Positions 52,404 to 61,580 of a stretch of 64,000 bases of DNA are shown here, in pieces. The DNA lies in contig NZ_JAQTYM010000003.1 of NCBI RefSeq assembly GCF_028688295.1, positions 17,455 to 81,454 of the forward strand, written 5' to 3'. Numbering within the stretch: the stretch's first letter is position 1; the number at the start of each line of letters is the position of its first letter. The stretch is from Sulfuricurvum sp. (lineage in GTDB: Bacteria > Campylobacterota > Campylobacteria > Campylobacterales > Sulfurimonadaceae). Position numbers and translations under genes: made by a program. The notes beneath the pieces were generated by a model. It worked only from the letters and a program-made list of their open reading frames with translations. It had not been told where the DNA came from and ran no database searches.

Positions 52404-53422
52404 TGGCAAAAAAAGTATTGATTGGAATGAGCGGCGGGGTTGACTCCACCGTTTCTACCCTACTGCTTAAAGAGCAGGGCTATGAGGTAGAGGGAGTTTA
52501 TATGAAACTCCACTCCAAACCAGGCTATCATGAGATTCATCAGATTCGTGCGCAGAAGGCGGCTGATTTTGCGGGAGTAAAACTCCATATCCTCGATTTA
52601 CAAGAGGAATTTAACGAAAAAGTTTTTACCCCTTTTATCGAAACATACAAAGAGGGGAAAACCCCTAACCCGTGTGCATTATGTAATCGAAATATTAAAT
52701 TCGGTGCGATGGTTGCATTTGCTGATTCTCTAGGGGCTGATTACGTTGCTACTGGGCATTACATTCGGCATGATGGACAATATCTTCTTCAAGCACATGA
52801 TGATACGAAAGATCAAAGCTATTTTCTCTTTTACATTGACCCCGCATTGGTGAAACGATTATTATTTCCTCTTGGTGAACGGCACAAAAGTGATATCAAA
52901 GCCTTCGCCGCGAGTGTCGAGGGGTTAGAATCATTCGCTTCTCAGGGTGAATCGAGTGAAATCTGTTTTGTCGAAACCACCTATATGGATGTGTTAAAAC
53001 CCTACGTTGCCGTTGATCAAGAAGGGGATGTTCTCGATATGGAAGGTAAAGTTGTCGGTAAACACAAAGGATACATGCACTATACGATTGGAAAGCGAAA
53101 AGGGTTTAATGTTCACGGTGCCCATGATCCGCACTTCGTTGTTGAGATCAAACCTGAAACGAATCAAATCGTCGTTGGAACGCGAGAAGATTTAGAGTGT
53201 AGACGTGTTGATCTCGAACGGGTTAATAGATTCGATGATCGCACTGAATTTGATTGTGAAATAAAACTCCGCTACCGTACAACGGCGGTAAAATGCCATG
53301 TCGTTATCGATGGCACGCATGCACACGTAGAACTTCAAGAACCGGTTTTCGGAGTCGCTTCAGGACAAGCCGGAGTCTTTTATGAGGGTGAAAAATTACT
53401 CGGCGGGGGTTGGATCGTTTGA
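52403..53422 (+). CDS. mnmA: tRNA-specific 2-thiouridylase MnmA
   Basis: 339 residues. PP-loop GMSGGVDSTVS, first catalytic Cys in NPCALCNRNIKFG, ATGHYIR, KDQSYFLF and second catalytic Cys in GESSEICFV. Thiolates U34 of Lys, Glu and Gln tRNAs, with sulfur supplied by a cysteine desulfurase relay. The last 27 bases overlap the 3' end of the convergent mtgA gene on the opposite strand. Confidence 0.97.
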   Translation: MAKKVLIGMSGGVDSTVSTLLLKEQGYEVEGVYMKLHSKPGYHEIHQIRAQKAADFAGVKLHILDLQEEFNEKVFTPFIETYKEGKTPNPCALCNRNIKFGAMVAFADSLGADYVATGHYIRHDGQYLLQAHDDTKDQSYFLFYIDPALVKRLLFPLGERHKSDIKAFAASVEGLESFASQGESSEICFVETTYMDVLKPYVAVDQEGDVLDMEGKVVGKHKGYMHYTIGKRKGFNVHGAHDPHFVVEIKPETNQIVVGTREDLECRRVDLERVNRFDDRTEFDCEIKLRYRTTAVKCHVVIDGTHAHVELQEPVFGVASGQAGVFYEGEKLLGGGWIV

Positions 53423-54277
53423 TTCTTCACTCAAGGGGAGTGTCGTAGGTTCAAGTACATTCTCATCCGCTAAGGGGAGGTTGTTTTCGATCTCTTCAGT
53501 AGGGAATAACTCAATTACAGATTCCGTTTCATTATTTTCGACCGCTATTTCTTCTTTTTTAGGAGGTGCCATCACCTCTTGGTATTGAGGTATGACTATT
53601 CCTCTGCGTTTCATGATTTTATAGATGATACGGGCTCGGTTTTTAACGTACTTTTGGCTTCCTATCGGATTGTATTTGATCGGATTTGGGAGTACAGCCG
53701 CTAAACGTGCCGCTTCTCTGCCCGTCAAATTTTTCGCACTTTTATGATAGTAATGGCGCGCAGCTGCTTCGATACCGAATATCCCATCTCCCCATTCGGC
53801 CACATTGAGGTAAATCTCTAAAATACGGCGTTTTGAAACGGTATTTTCGATACGCCAGGTAATGATCGCTTCTTTGACTTTACGAACGGGATTTTTACTG
53901 GGGGAGAGATAGAGATTTTTCGAGAGCTGTTGGCTGATAGTGCTTCCGCCGGCAACTACCCCTTTTTTGAGACTTCTCTCGATGGCATTTTCCATCCCCT
54001 TGACATCAAAACCGTCATGATTCCAAAAACCGTCATCTTCGGCGATGAGAACCGCTTTGATTACGTTCGGAGAGATTTTGGAGATCGGGACCCATTTGTG
54101 GGTAATTTCCATCTCTTTATTCTTTTCTGCCCATTCTTCTTGGCGATATTCCATAAAAGCGGTAGGTATAGGTCTAATATCGTTTAAGTCTGAGATATTC
54201 GGATAGATAAAATAACGGCCGATATCGATGAAGCCTCCAAGAAGCAGGGCTAAAAAAAGCAGTTTGAATTTTGACAT
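53396..54277 (-). CDS. mtgA: Monofunctional peptidoglycan glycosyltransferase MtgA
   Basis: 293 residues. N-terminal membrane anchor (LLFLALLLGGFIDIG), then the GT51 domain: AEDDGFWNHDGFD (catalytic Glu), GGSTISQQLSKNLYLS, KRRILEIYLNVAEWG and PNPIKYNP. Polymerises lipid II in the periplasm. The conserved domain ends near residue 235; an acidic, proline-containing tail of about 55 residues follows, encoded partly by DNA antisense to the end of mnmA. Its ATG overlaps the stop of the upstream TRIC-like gene by one base. Confidence 0.93.
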   Translation of the reverse strand: MSKFKLLFLALLLGGFIDIGRYFIYPNISDLNDIRPIPTAFMEYRQEEWAEKNKEMEITHKWVPISKISPNVIKAVLIAEDDGFWNHDGFDVKGMENAIERSLKKGVVAGGSTISQQLSKNLYLSPSKNPVRKVKEAIITWRIENTVSKRRILEIYLNVAEWGDGIFGIEAAARHYYHKSAKNLTGREAARLAAVLPNPIKYNPIGSQKYVKNRARIIYKIMKRRGIVIPQYQEVMAPPKKEEIAVENNETESVIELFPTEEIENNLPLADENVLEPTTLPLSEESNDPTPAE

Positions 54278-54897
54278 TAGTGATCCATATTGAGTTTAGG
54301 CAGATGCCATTGTTTGGTATACGCTAAAAGGCGCAAAAAGATTGCAAAAGTTGCAACACCGGCAACGCCCCACGTATTGATCATATCCATTTGGGCTAAA
54401 ACCAGGAGTAAAACGGAAACGATGATAGCGATGGAGCCATAAAAATCGCTGATAAGAACAGAGGGAACCTGATTAATCATCGTATCACGTAATACACCGC
54501 CGCCGACTGCTGTGAGAAAGCTCAAGATCATAACACCGAAAAAGTTAAACTCTACCTCGATCGCTAGAAGTGCTCCGGTGATACTAAACGCCACCAACCC
54601 AATCGTATCAGAGATGATAAAAAGCCATTGACGCTCCAACTGTTTACGACGATACAAACGAAAAGCAAAAGCAAGGAGGATAGTTAATATGACCGTGATA
54701 GCAGGATAGTATTCGTTAAAAGCAAAAGGAGTTCGTCCCAGAATGACATCGCGCACGACTCCGCCGCCAAGTGCAGTAAGAGAGGCAGAGATGATCAGAC
54801 CGAGGAGATCGAGATTGTTGCGTACTCCGACCAAAAAACCGCTCAGAGTAAAGGCGACAATTCCGAGAATATCGGCGGCTACTACGAGATCAAACAT
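54277..54897 (-). CDS. TRIC-type cation channel family protein (UPF0126, YicG-like)
   Basis: 206 residues from the ATG at 54897, the first Met of the conserved domain; a longer frame to 54969 lies inside the gamma carbonic anhydrase gene. Two repeats of three helices each carry the glycine-rich GGGVVRDVILGR and GGGVLRDTMIN motifs characteristic of UPF0126/TRIC proteins. Bacterial and archaeal relatives form cation channels. Overlaps the upstream gene's stop by eight bases. Confidence 0.93.
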   Translation of the reverse strand: MFDLVVAADILGIVAFTLSGFLVGVRNNLDLLGLIISASLTALGGGVVRDVILGRTPFAFNEYYPAITVILTILLAFAFRLYRRKQLERQWLFIISDTIGLVAFSITGALLAIEVEFNFFGVMILSFLTAVGGGVLRDTMINQVPSVLISDFYGSIAIIVSVLLLVLAQMDMINTWGVAGVATFAIFLRLLAYTKQWHLPKLNMDH

Positions 54898-55426
54898 TCG
54901 GTGCGCGGTAGTTTTCTTTGAAACTAACGTAACGTGCGGCGGAGGCGTAAAGTTCTGCAACCTCTTCATCAGTAAGGGAACGAACGACTTTTGCGGGGCT
55001 TCCCATGATGAGAGAACGGGGAGGGAAAACTTTGTTTTTCGTGACTAAAGCACCTGCTCCGACAATGGACTCTTTGCCGATTACGGCACCATCGAGGATC
55101 GTGGCGGACATTCCGATCAAGCAGGCATCTTCGATCGTACAACCGTGTAGCATGACTCGATGCCCTACGGTCACGTCATTACCGATGATAGTGGGATAAC
55201 CATCTGACATGTCGTCACGTTTGTGGTGGGTGACGTGAACCATGCTTAAATCTTGGATATTGGAGCGATCACCGATAGTGATAAAGTGGACATCACCGCG
55301 TACGACGCAGCCAAACCAGATGCTGACATCTTCCCCCATCGATACCCGTCCGATGACATCGGCGGAGTCTGCAATCCAAACACGTTCTTTTATCTCAGGG
55401 GTGTAGTGCAAATAATTGCCAATCAT
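54890..55426 (-). CDS. Gamma carbonic anhydrase-family protein
   Basis: 178 residues from ATG 55426, preceded by GAGGA; the open frame extends further into ppk without a ribosome site. Left-handed beta-helix hexapeptide repeats with metal His positions in HVTHH, GHRVMLHGC and the typical GMSATILDGAVIG, PPRSLIMGSPAKVVR end. Zinc-binding acyltransferase-like protein, similar to YrdA/PaaY; real carbonic anhydrase activity is uncertain. Between ppk and the TRIC-like gene in one operon. Confidence 0.92.
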   Translation of the reverse strand: MIGNYLHYTPEIKERVWIADSADVIGRVSMGEDVSIWFGCVVRGDVHFITIGDRSNIQDLSMVHVTHHKRDDMSDGYPTIIGNDVTVGHRVMLHGCTIEDACLIGMSATILDGAVIGKESIVGAGALVTKNKVFPPRSLIMGSPAKVVRSLTDEEVAELYASAARYVSFKENYRAPNV

Positions 55427-55439
55427 TGGTATCCTCTTA

Positions 55440-57539
55440 TCAGCTCTCCTTGAAGAGGCGTGTAGTGAGTTGCTGCACGTAATTCGGAGTCTGTTTTTTG
55501 ACCGAATTATACACTTTGTTGGTATGGGTTTCAACGATTTGGTGGCTATCGATCAGATTCTGCCCATCGTGTGTCACTTTAACATAGGTTCCATCATTTT
55601 TCAACTCATGTGCTAGGACATTATCAGACGTTTGCAATTGCAAAATTTGGATGAGCTTGTTGGAGGCCTCTTCACCGGCAATCGGCGTTAGAAGCTCGAT
55701 ACGTCGCAACAGATTCCTCGGCATCCAATCGGCGCTAGAGATATACGTTTGCGGCGTCGAGTGTTTAAAGTAAAAAATTCGGGCGTGTTCGAGATATTTT
55801 CCGATAATGGAGATGACACGAATGTTATCACTCATCCCCTCAACACCAGGGCGTAAACAGCAGACCCCACGGATGATAAGCTCGATTTTTACCCCCGCTT
55901 GTGATGCTTTATAAAGGGCACGGATGATATCTTCATCGACCAGTGCATTCATTTTAGCGATGATGATTCCCTCGGCTCCCATACGTGTTTCATTATGGAT
56001 TAGGGAGAGAATTTTTGGTTTGATCTGGGTCGGTGCCATGTAAAGCTCGTTGAGTTTCCCTTTTTTACTAAATCCAGTCAAAAAGTGGAAAAATCGGGTC
56101 ATATCGTAGGTGATTGCATCGTTACTGGTCATGTAACTGATATCGGTATAGACGGTTGCGGTAGAGGGGTTGTAGTTTCCTGTTCCCAAATGGGCGTATT
56201 GTTTAAGTTTTCCATCTACGCGACGGGTGATGAGCGCCGCTTTCGCATGAACTTTAAAGCCTGTGATGCCGTAGATAACATGCGCTCCGGCACTCTCTAG
56301 TGCTTTTGCCCATTGAAGATTATTCTCTTCATCAAAACGGGCTCGCAGTTCAACCATAACCGTTACTTGTTTGCCCGATTCGGCTGCTGCGATGAGTGAT
56401 TGGACGATGACTGATTTGGAGCCTGAACGGTAGAGCGTCATACGGATAGAGACGACGTCTGGATCTTTTGCTGCCGTTTGGATGAGGCGAACTACCGGCT
56501 CAAAACTCTCAAAAGGGTGATAAATAACGAGATCTTGTTTGTCTAAAATGGTATAAAGGCTCTCATCTGAATCAAGCGGCGGAAGATTACGAGGTTTGAA
56601 GCTTGGACTCGTGAGATGGGCAAAATCTTTGTTTCCGACTACCTGCCAGAGAGCTCCAAGATTGAGATAGGTTTGGAAACGATAAATATCATCTTTGAAA
56701 ACATTGGCATGACGGTTAAAGAAATTGAGAAGATCATCATCGGCATGATTACTGAGTTCAAGACGGACGATTTCCCCTTTTTTACGCAGTTTTAACCCCT
56801 CTTCGAGGATCTCCATAAAATCATCCGCTTCCTCTTCTTCAATCGCGATATCGGCATTTCGGGTGATACGAAATGCTGAGAATTTGATGAGTTCATAGCC
56901 GGGGAAGAGGTCTTGGATGTGCTCAGAGACGATGCTTCCTATCGGGATATAGATACGGTTGTCGATATCGACAAAACGAGGTAGCACGCGTGGTATACGG
57001 ATAATCCCATAACGCTCAACGCTTGTGTCATCTTTGTCCCGAAGTTTCACGATTTGCCCAAAACTAAGATTATTAAGATGTGGGAAAGGGTGAGTAGCGT
57101 CGACCGCAATTGGAACGATAACCGGATAGATGTTCTCTTTAAAATATTTATCCAATATTTGCTGTTGTTGAGGCGTTGTCTCTTTATAGGATTTAAAAAA
57201 TATCCCCTCTTTTTCGAGTTTTTCCATAATTCCTAGAAGACATTCTTCTACCTCTTGCTGCTCTTTATGCAGATAAGAACGGATTTCACGCAGTTGGTGC
57301 AAAGGGGTAAACCGGTCCGCTCCTGAGACATTGACACCGGCGCTGAAGAGTTTTTTAAGCCCCGCGATACGGATCATGTAAAACTCGTCAAGATTGGTTC
57401 CATAAATCGCCAAAAACTTGAGTCGTTCAAAAAGAGGTAGAGATTCCTCTTGTGCTTGTTTTAAAACACGGGTGTTAAATTGGAGCCAAGAAAGCTCTCG
57501 ATTGATATAAAGTGCTGGATCTTTGTAATTATTAGGCAT
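55440..57539 (-). CDS. ppk1: Polyphosphate kinase 1
   Basis: 699 residues, full length for Ppk1. N-terminal YINRELSWLQFNTRVL with NLDEFYMIRIAGL, the ATP-binding VELRARFDEENN, and the catalytic His in KVHAKAALITRR followed by YAHLGTGNYN; the second conserved His region is in LEHARIFYF. Reversibly synthesises polyphosphate from ATP; the exopolyphosphatase-like gene is at 7239. First gene of ppk1, gamma carbonic anhydrase, TRIC-like and mtgA. Confidence 0.97.
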   Translation of the reverse strand: MPNNYKDPALYINRELSWLQFNTRVLKQAQEESLPLFERLKFLAIYGTNLDEFYMIRIAGLKKLFSAGVNVSGADRFTPLHQLREIRSYLHKEQQEVEECLLGIMEKLEKEGIFFKSYKETTPQQQQILDKYFKENIYPVIVPIAVDATHPFPHLNNLSFGQIVKLRDKDDTSVERYGIIRIPRVLPRFVDIDNRIYIPIGSIVSEHIQDLFPGYELIKFSAFRITRNADIAIEEEEADDFMEILEEGLKLRKKGEIVRLELSNHADDDLLNFFNRHANVFKDDIYRFQTYLNLGALWQVVGNKDFAHLTSPSFKPRNLPPLDSDESLYTILDKQDLVIYHPFESFEPVVRLIQTAAKDPDVVSIRMTLYRSGSKSVIVQSLIAAAESGKQVTVMVELRARFDEENNLQWAKALESAGAHVIYGITGFKVHAKAALITRRVDGKLKQYAHLGTGNYNPSTATVYTDISYMTSNDAITYDMTRFFHFLTGFSKKGKLNELYMAPTQIKPKILSLIHNETRMGAEGIIIAKMNALVDEDIIRALYKASQAGVKIELIIRGVCCLRPGVEGMSDNIRVISIIGKYLEHARIFYFKHSTPQTYISSADWMPRNLLRRIELLTPIAGEEASNKLIQILQLQTSDNVLAHELKNDGTYVKVTHDGQNLIDSHQIVETHTNKVYNSVKKQTPNYVQQLTTRLFKES

Positions 57540-57577
57540 GATTGTTACCGATTTTGGTTTTAAGTTAACGGGATTAT

Positions 57578-57585
57578 ATTATACT
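57578..57585. promoter_or_regulatory. Overlapping divergent -10 elements, ppk1 and TPR gene
   Basis: In the 69-base divergent gap the sequence ATTATACT reads TATACT on the plus strand (57580-57585) and TATAAT on the minus strand (57578-57583), with another minus-strand TATAAT at 57573-57578. RNA polymerase binding in the two directions should be mutually exclusive. Confidence 0.45.
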
Positions 57586-57608
57586 TATCGTTACAAAAAA
57601 GGAACACT

Positions 57609-58202
57609 ATGTCTACATTTCAAATTTTAATGCTTGGTGCGACACTTTTTTTCGCATATCAGATCTATCGACACGTCCAAACCTTGGAAGATGCGCCAGA
57701 AAAAAAAGCTGACGTAAACGAATCTGCAGCTGTTGCAAATATCCCCACGGCAGAGGCTTTAGTAGCGCAAGCAGACCATGCGTATGAGAGCGGAGAGATT
57801 GAAACTGCCAAAGATGCACTCACAGAGGCATCACAAATTGAGCCGAATAACCCCGAAATCATTAACAAATTAGCTTTTGTCACTGCAAAGAGCGGAGATA
57901 CGCTAAAAGGGATCGAATTATATGAACGCTCATTGGAACTTGATGAAAATGATGATTTGACGCACAATGCGATCGCCTCTTTGTATCGACAAGAGATGGC
58001 TTACGAACGTGCTCAAGATCATTATCGTAAAGCGATTGAAATTGATGATGAGTATGCACTGACATTTTACAATTACGGAAATTTATTAGTAGATATGGGT
58101 AATATTGAGGAAGCGAGAAGTATGTATAAACGTGCTTTGGAAATTGATAGCGACTTCTCACAAGCCCGCGAAGCACTTTTATCGCTAGGGAGTACCCAAT
58201 GA
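57609..58202 (+). CDS. Tetratricopeptide repeat protein
   Basis: 197 residues. N-terminal membrane anchor or signal (FQILMLGATLFFAYQIYRHV), then about four TPR units between residues 50 and 190 (ADHAYESGEIETAKDALTEA, YERSLELDENDDLTHNAIA, HYRKAIEIDDEYALTFYNYG, MYKRALEIDSDFSQAREALL). Likely an inner-membrane-anchored scaffold. GGAAC lies just before the ATG. ATGA overlap with the NYN gene ties it to the next genes. Confidence 0.88.
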   Translation: MSTFQILMLGATLFFAYQIYRHVQTLEDAPEKKADVNESAAVANIPTAEALVAQADHAYESGEIETAKDALTEASQIEPNNPEIINKLAFVTAKSGDTLKGIELYERSLELDENDDLTHNAIASLYRQEMAYERAQDHYRKAIEIDDEYALTFYNYGNLLVDMGNIEEARSMYKRALEIDSDFSQAREALLSLGSTQ

Positions 58203-58939
58203 TCGACCATCAAGCCCGTTTGGCTGTATTAATCGATGCCGATAACTCTCAACCCTCTATCATCGCGGGGCTGATGGATGAGATCGCCTCCCACGGTATC
58301 GCCAGTGTCAAACGGATTTATGGCGATTGGACCGATACTAAACTTAAGGGATGGAAAAATGCCCTTTTAGAACACGGACTTCATCCGATGCAGCAGTTTG
58401 CCTACACTACGGGGAAAAATGCCACCGACAGTGCGATGATTATCGACGCGATGGACTTGCTTTATACGAAAAACTTTGATGGCTTTTGTATTGTTTCCAG
58501 TGACAGTGATTTTACCCGTCTGGCCAGCCGTATCCGTGAATCGGGGATCAAGGTATATGGATTTGGGGAACAAAAAACACCTAAAGCGTTTATTGGCGTG
58601 TGTGATAAATTTATCTACACCGAGAATCTCCGTCGAGACGCTAATCACAAAGAGGCAGTTACGGCGAAAATAAAATCCGATAACAAAGCACTTTTGGCAC
58701 TCGTACGCAATGCAGTTGAAGACACAACGAACGAAGCGGGATGGTCGTATTTAGGCTCTATAGGACAGAATCTCATCAACAAATCTCCCGAATTCGATCC
58801 GCGTAGTTACGGTTTTAAAAAACTTCTTGATTTGATCGAAAGTTTGGGAGAGTTTGAGTTTAAATACTCTGATCCCCTCTCAGGTGCACAAGCCGTCCAT
58901 GTGAGATTCAAACGGCACAAAAGGAGTTATGAAAAATGA
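58199..58939 (+). CDS. NYN-domain (LabA/PIN-like) ribonuclease-type protein with OST-HTH
   Basis: 246 residues. NYN domain at about 8-140 with acidic active-site residues in LIDADNSQ, TDSAMIIDAMDLLY and IVSSDSDFTRLASRIRE, then an OST-HTH/LOTUS RNA-binding domain at about 165-240 (EAGWSYLGSIGQNLINKSPEFDPRSYGFKKLLDLIES). The combination is known from bacterial LabA-like and eukaryotic Limkain/MARF1 proteins and suggests an RNA-directed nuclease. Overlaps Nif3-like gene by four bases. Confidence 0.9.
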   Translation: MIDHQARLAVLIDADNSQPSIIAGLMDEIASHGIASVKRIYGDWTDTKLKGWKNALLEHGLHPMQQFAYTTGKNATDSAMIIDAMDLLYTKNFDGFCIVSSDSDFTRLASRIRESGIKVYGFGEQKTPKAFIGVCDKFIYTENLRRDANHKEAVTAKIKSDNKALLALVRNAVEDTTNEAGWSYLGSIGQNLINKSPEFDPRSYGFKKLLDLIESLGEFEFKYSDPLSGAQAVHVRFKRHKRSYEK

Positions 58940-59658
58940 CGGTAAAAGAGATTTATACTTACCTCGATGAAATTTCTCCCTTTTCTTTACAAGAGGGGTG
59001 GGACAACTCCGGTCTGTTGGTAGGCGATTTTTCCCAAGCAATTACCCATGTGGTACTCAGTATCGATATAGATGAAGAGTTGATCGAATCCATCCCCGAA
59101 AATGCCCTTTTGATTACCCACCATCCGATCATTTTCGGCGGACTTAAGCAGCTTCAGTTCAACCAATATCCTGCGAAAATTCTGGCTCCTATGATTCGAA
59201 AAAATATCAGCAATATTGCGATGCATACCAATTTTGACCAAACCCATCTTAACGATTACGTTGCTACTAAAGTTTTAGGCTATCCCATTATCGCAAAAGA
59301 GGGATTTGTCGCTTATTTAGGGGTTGACGAAGCGTATGAAACCTTTGCTAAAAAAATCAAAACAGCTTTAAACTTGCCACATACACGAGGGGTTAAATGT
59401 CATGAACATATCCGAACTTGTGCATTGGTAACGGGTTCAGGTGCATCGTTAATGCGTAACATCGAAGCCGAGTGTTTTTTAACCGGAGATATCAAATATC
59501 ACGATGCAATGGAAGCTCACGCGCTTGGATTATCGATGATTGACATAGGACACTATGAAAGCGAACGCTATTTTGGTGACGTTTTAGGGGGGCATTTGGA
59601 AAAATTAGGATTGAGTGTTATAATTTCACCATCAAAAAACCCCTTCACCTATCTTTGA
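58936..59658 (+). CDS. Nif3-like dinuclear metal centre protein (GTP cyclohydrolase I type 2 homologue)
   Basis: 240 residues. Metal-binding motifs: LQEGWDNSGLLVGD at the start, ITHHPIIFGGLK (His-His), MHTNFD and MIDIGHYESER near the end. YbgI/Nif3 proteins form hexameric toroids; their substrate is unsettled, with pyrimidine nucleotide or envelope roles proposed. Coupled with the NYN gene upstream; 39 bases before the zinc-ribbon gene. Confidence 0.92.
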   Translation: MTVKEIYTYLDEISPFSLQEGWDNSGLLVGDFSQAITHVVLSIDIDEELIESIPENALLITHHPIIFGGLKQLQFNQYPAKILAPMIRKNISNIAMHTNFDQTHLNDYVATKVLGYPIIAKEGFVAYLGVDEAYETFAKKIKTALNLPHTRGVKCHEHIRTCALVTGSGASLMRNIEAECFLTGDIKYHDAMEAHALGLSMIDIGHYESERYFGDVLGGHLEKLGLSVIISPSKNPFTYL

Positions 59659-59697
59659 GCTTGAATTAGGTAATTGTGTAACTCCAAAAGGAACCGT

Positions 59698-60423
59698 ATG
59701 AACAAACACCTTGAACAATTGATCGAACTCTCAATGGTCGACAAAGAGATCGATGCATTTGAACCGCAAATCGAAGAAGCTAATCTTCAATATGATGCAC
59801 TTCTAGCGACTAAAAATAGTATCATCAATGAGATTAATGCTCTTAAACAAGAGATCAAAGATGAGCAAATCAAAAAGCATAAAAATGAGCTTCACCTCGC
59901 GGAACTTTCAGCAAAACTTGACGAAAATGCTCGTAAAAGCGGTGAAGTTAAAACTGAACGCGAAATGAAATCACTTCAACTTGAAGAAGAGATTGCGAAA
60001 GAGCAAGTCAGTTTTGCCAATGAAGAGATTGAACGTTTGGAAAAACTAATTTCTCATAAACAAGGTAAAATCGATGAACTCGAAAATAAAGCCTCAGAAA
60101 TCGAAAGCACATTAACCGGTGTTAAAGCAGATGTTGATGTTAAATTAGCACGCATTGATGAGCAACGTAAAGAGGTCTTTGGACGTAAAGAGACATTGGT
60201 CGGCGCGATGAACCAAAAAGGGTTGTCGTTCTACCAAAAAATTCGTCGTTGGGCTAAAAATACGACTGCTGTTGCGGTACGAAACCAAGCGTGCATGGGT
60301 TGTTATATGGCCATCAGCGATAAAGTCTACAGTGACGTTATCAAAGGTGAAGAGATAACAATGTGTCCACACTGCGGACGTATTTTATTCCTTGAACCGT
60401 CTTCTGACGCTATCGGTGCGTAA
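59698..60423 (+). CDS. C4-type zinc ribbon / coiled-coil protein
   Basis: 241 residues from ATG 59698 with AAAAGGA upstream; an earlier start at 59674 has none. A long charged coiled coil (about 10-170) leads to a zinc ribbon with CMGCYM and CPHCGR, the zf-RING_7 / CT398 pattern. Such proteins are frequently next to Nif3-like genes in Campylobacterota and chlamydiae, where they may act as type III secretion or flagellar accessory factors. Overlaps waaA by eight bases. Function not established. Confidence 0.88.
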   Translation: MNKHLEQLIELSMVDKEIDAFEPQIEEANLQYDALLATKNSIINEINALKQEIKDEQIKKHKNELHLAELSAKLDENARKSGEVKTEREMKSLQLEEEIAKEQVSFANEEIERLEKLISHKQGKIDELENKASEIESTLTGVKADVDVKLARIDEQRKEVFGRKETLVGAMNQKGLSFYQKIRRWAKNTTAVAVRNQACMGCYMAISDKVYSDVIKGEEITMCPHCGRILFLEPSSDAIGA

Positions 60424-61579
60424 CGTAGTCTTCGACCTTTTTTATACTTTGGTTGCGACGTTATTTTACGTCGTTGCCCTTCCTCTTTTAATCCTTTTTT
60501 CATTTAAAAAGAAATATCGCGATTCAATTCCATCCCGTTTTTTTGGAATTAAAAATCCTCCGTTCCAACCGCATGATATTTGGTTTCATGTATGTTCTCT
60601 CGGAGAGGCAAAAGCGATTGCCCCGATATTGGAGAAATTAAGAGACAAACGTATCGCTATCAGTGTGATAACCCACACGGGATATGAAGCGGCATCCAAA
60701 TACGCCGCTCAGGTACGCTATCTCCCTTATGAGATGTGGTTATGGTTTTGGATTGAACGTCCTAAAACGGTAGTGGTACTCGAAGCGGAGTTTTGGTATC
60801 TGTTGTTTCGTTTAGCGCGAACCAGAGGTGGACGGGTTATTGCCCTAAACGCGCGCATTAGTGATCGTAGCTTTCCGAAATACTACCGGATGCGGTGGTT
60901 TTATCGAATTTTATTGTCGCAATGTGATCGTATTTTTTGCCAAAGCAACGAAGATATGGTGCGCTTTATCGCATTAGGTGCCCGTAATGTCGAAGTGGTC
61001 GGGAATATCAAACTTGCCCAAAAGATCGAGGCAAGTAAGAAGTATTCTAAACCTGAGGGGACGATCATCGTCGCCGCAAGCACCCACGAGGGGGAAGAGG
61101 AGGGGATCATCCGAGGGTTTATCGCTTACCGTGAGCATAACCCTTCTGCGCGGTTATTGGTCGTTCCGCGCCATCCCGAACGGTTTGCGAAAGTAGGGGA
61201 ACTGATTTCTAAAACGGCTCCGATGATGAGTCTGTCACGTTGGAGTGAGTCACAAGCATTGCAAAGTGATATTGTTCTCGTCGATGCGATGGGGGAGCTA
61301 AACAACCTCTACGCCATCAGCGATGTAGCGATTTTAGGGGGGGCATTCGCACCTATCGGTGGGCATAACCCGCTCGAACCGGCGACATTCGGGTGCAAGA
61401 TTATTAGCGGTGAGGAGATGTTTTTACAGCGTGAGCTATTTAAATACGTCGCTCATGTGCAGTTTAGCTCATTGGAAGGTATTGCTGAAGCATTAAAAAA
61501 TGCGGAAACCTTGCCTCCTTCACAGATCAATGGAAGTGTTGATCTGCAAAAAGTATTAAATTATTTAACGGAGAAATAA
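60416..61579 (+). CDS. waaA: Lipid IV(A) Kdo transferase
   Basis: About 387 residues from a GTG at 60416 (alternatively TTG at 60392 with a longer overlap). N-terminal membrane segment (VALPLLILFSF), then the GT30 glycosyltransferase: FHVCSLGEAKAIAPIL, the catalytic Glu in VLEAEFWYLL, NARISDRSFPKY and the C-terminal GGAFAPIGGHNPLEPA donor-binding motif. Adds Kdo to lipid A, in the same pathway as lpxC (31330). One base separates it from the RluA-type gene. Confidence 0.93.
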   Translation: MRNVVFDLFYTLVATLFYVVALPLLILFSFKKKYRDSIPSRFFGIKNPPFQPHDIWFHVCSLGEAKAIAPILEKLRDKRIAISVITHTGYEAASKYAAQVRYLPYEMWLWFWIERPKTVVVLEAEFWYLLFRLARTRGGRVIALNARISDRSFPKYYRMRWFYRILLSQCDRIFCQSNEDMVRFIALGARNVEVVGNIKLAQKIEASKKYSKPEGTIIVAASTHEGEEEGIIRGFIAYREHNPSARLLVVPRHPERFAKVGELISKTAPMMSLSRWSESQALQSDIVLVDAMGELNNLYAISDVAILGGAFAPIGGHNPLEPATFGCKIISGEEMFLQRELFKYVAHVQFSSLEGIAEALKNAETLPPSQINGSVDLQKVLNYLTEK

Positions 61580-61580
61580 A

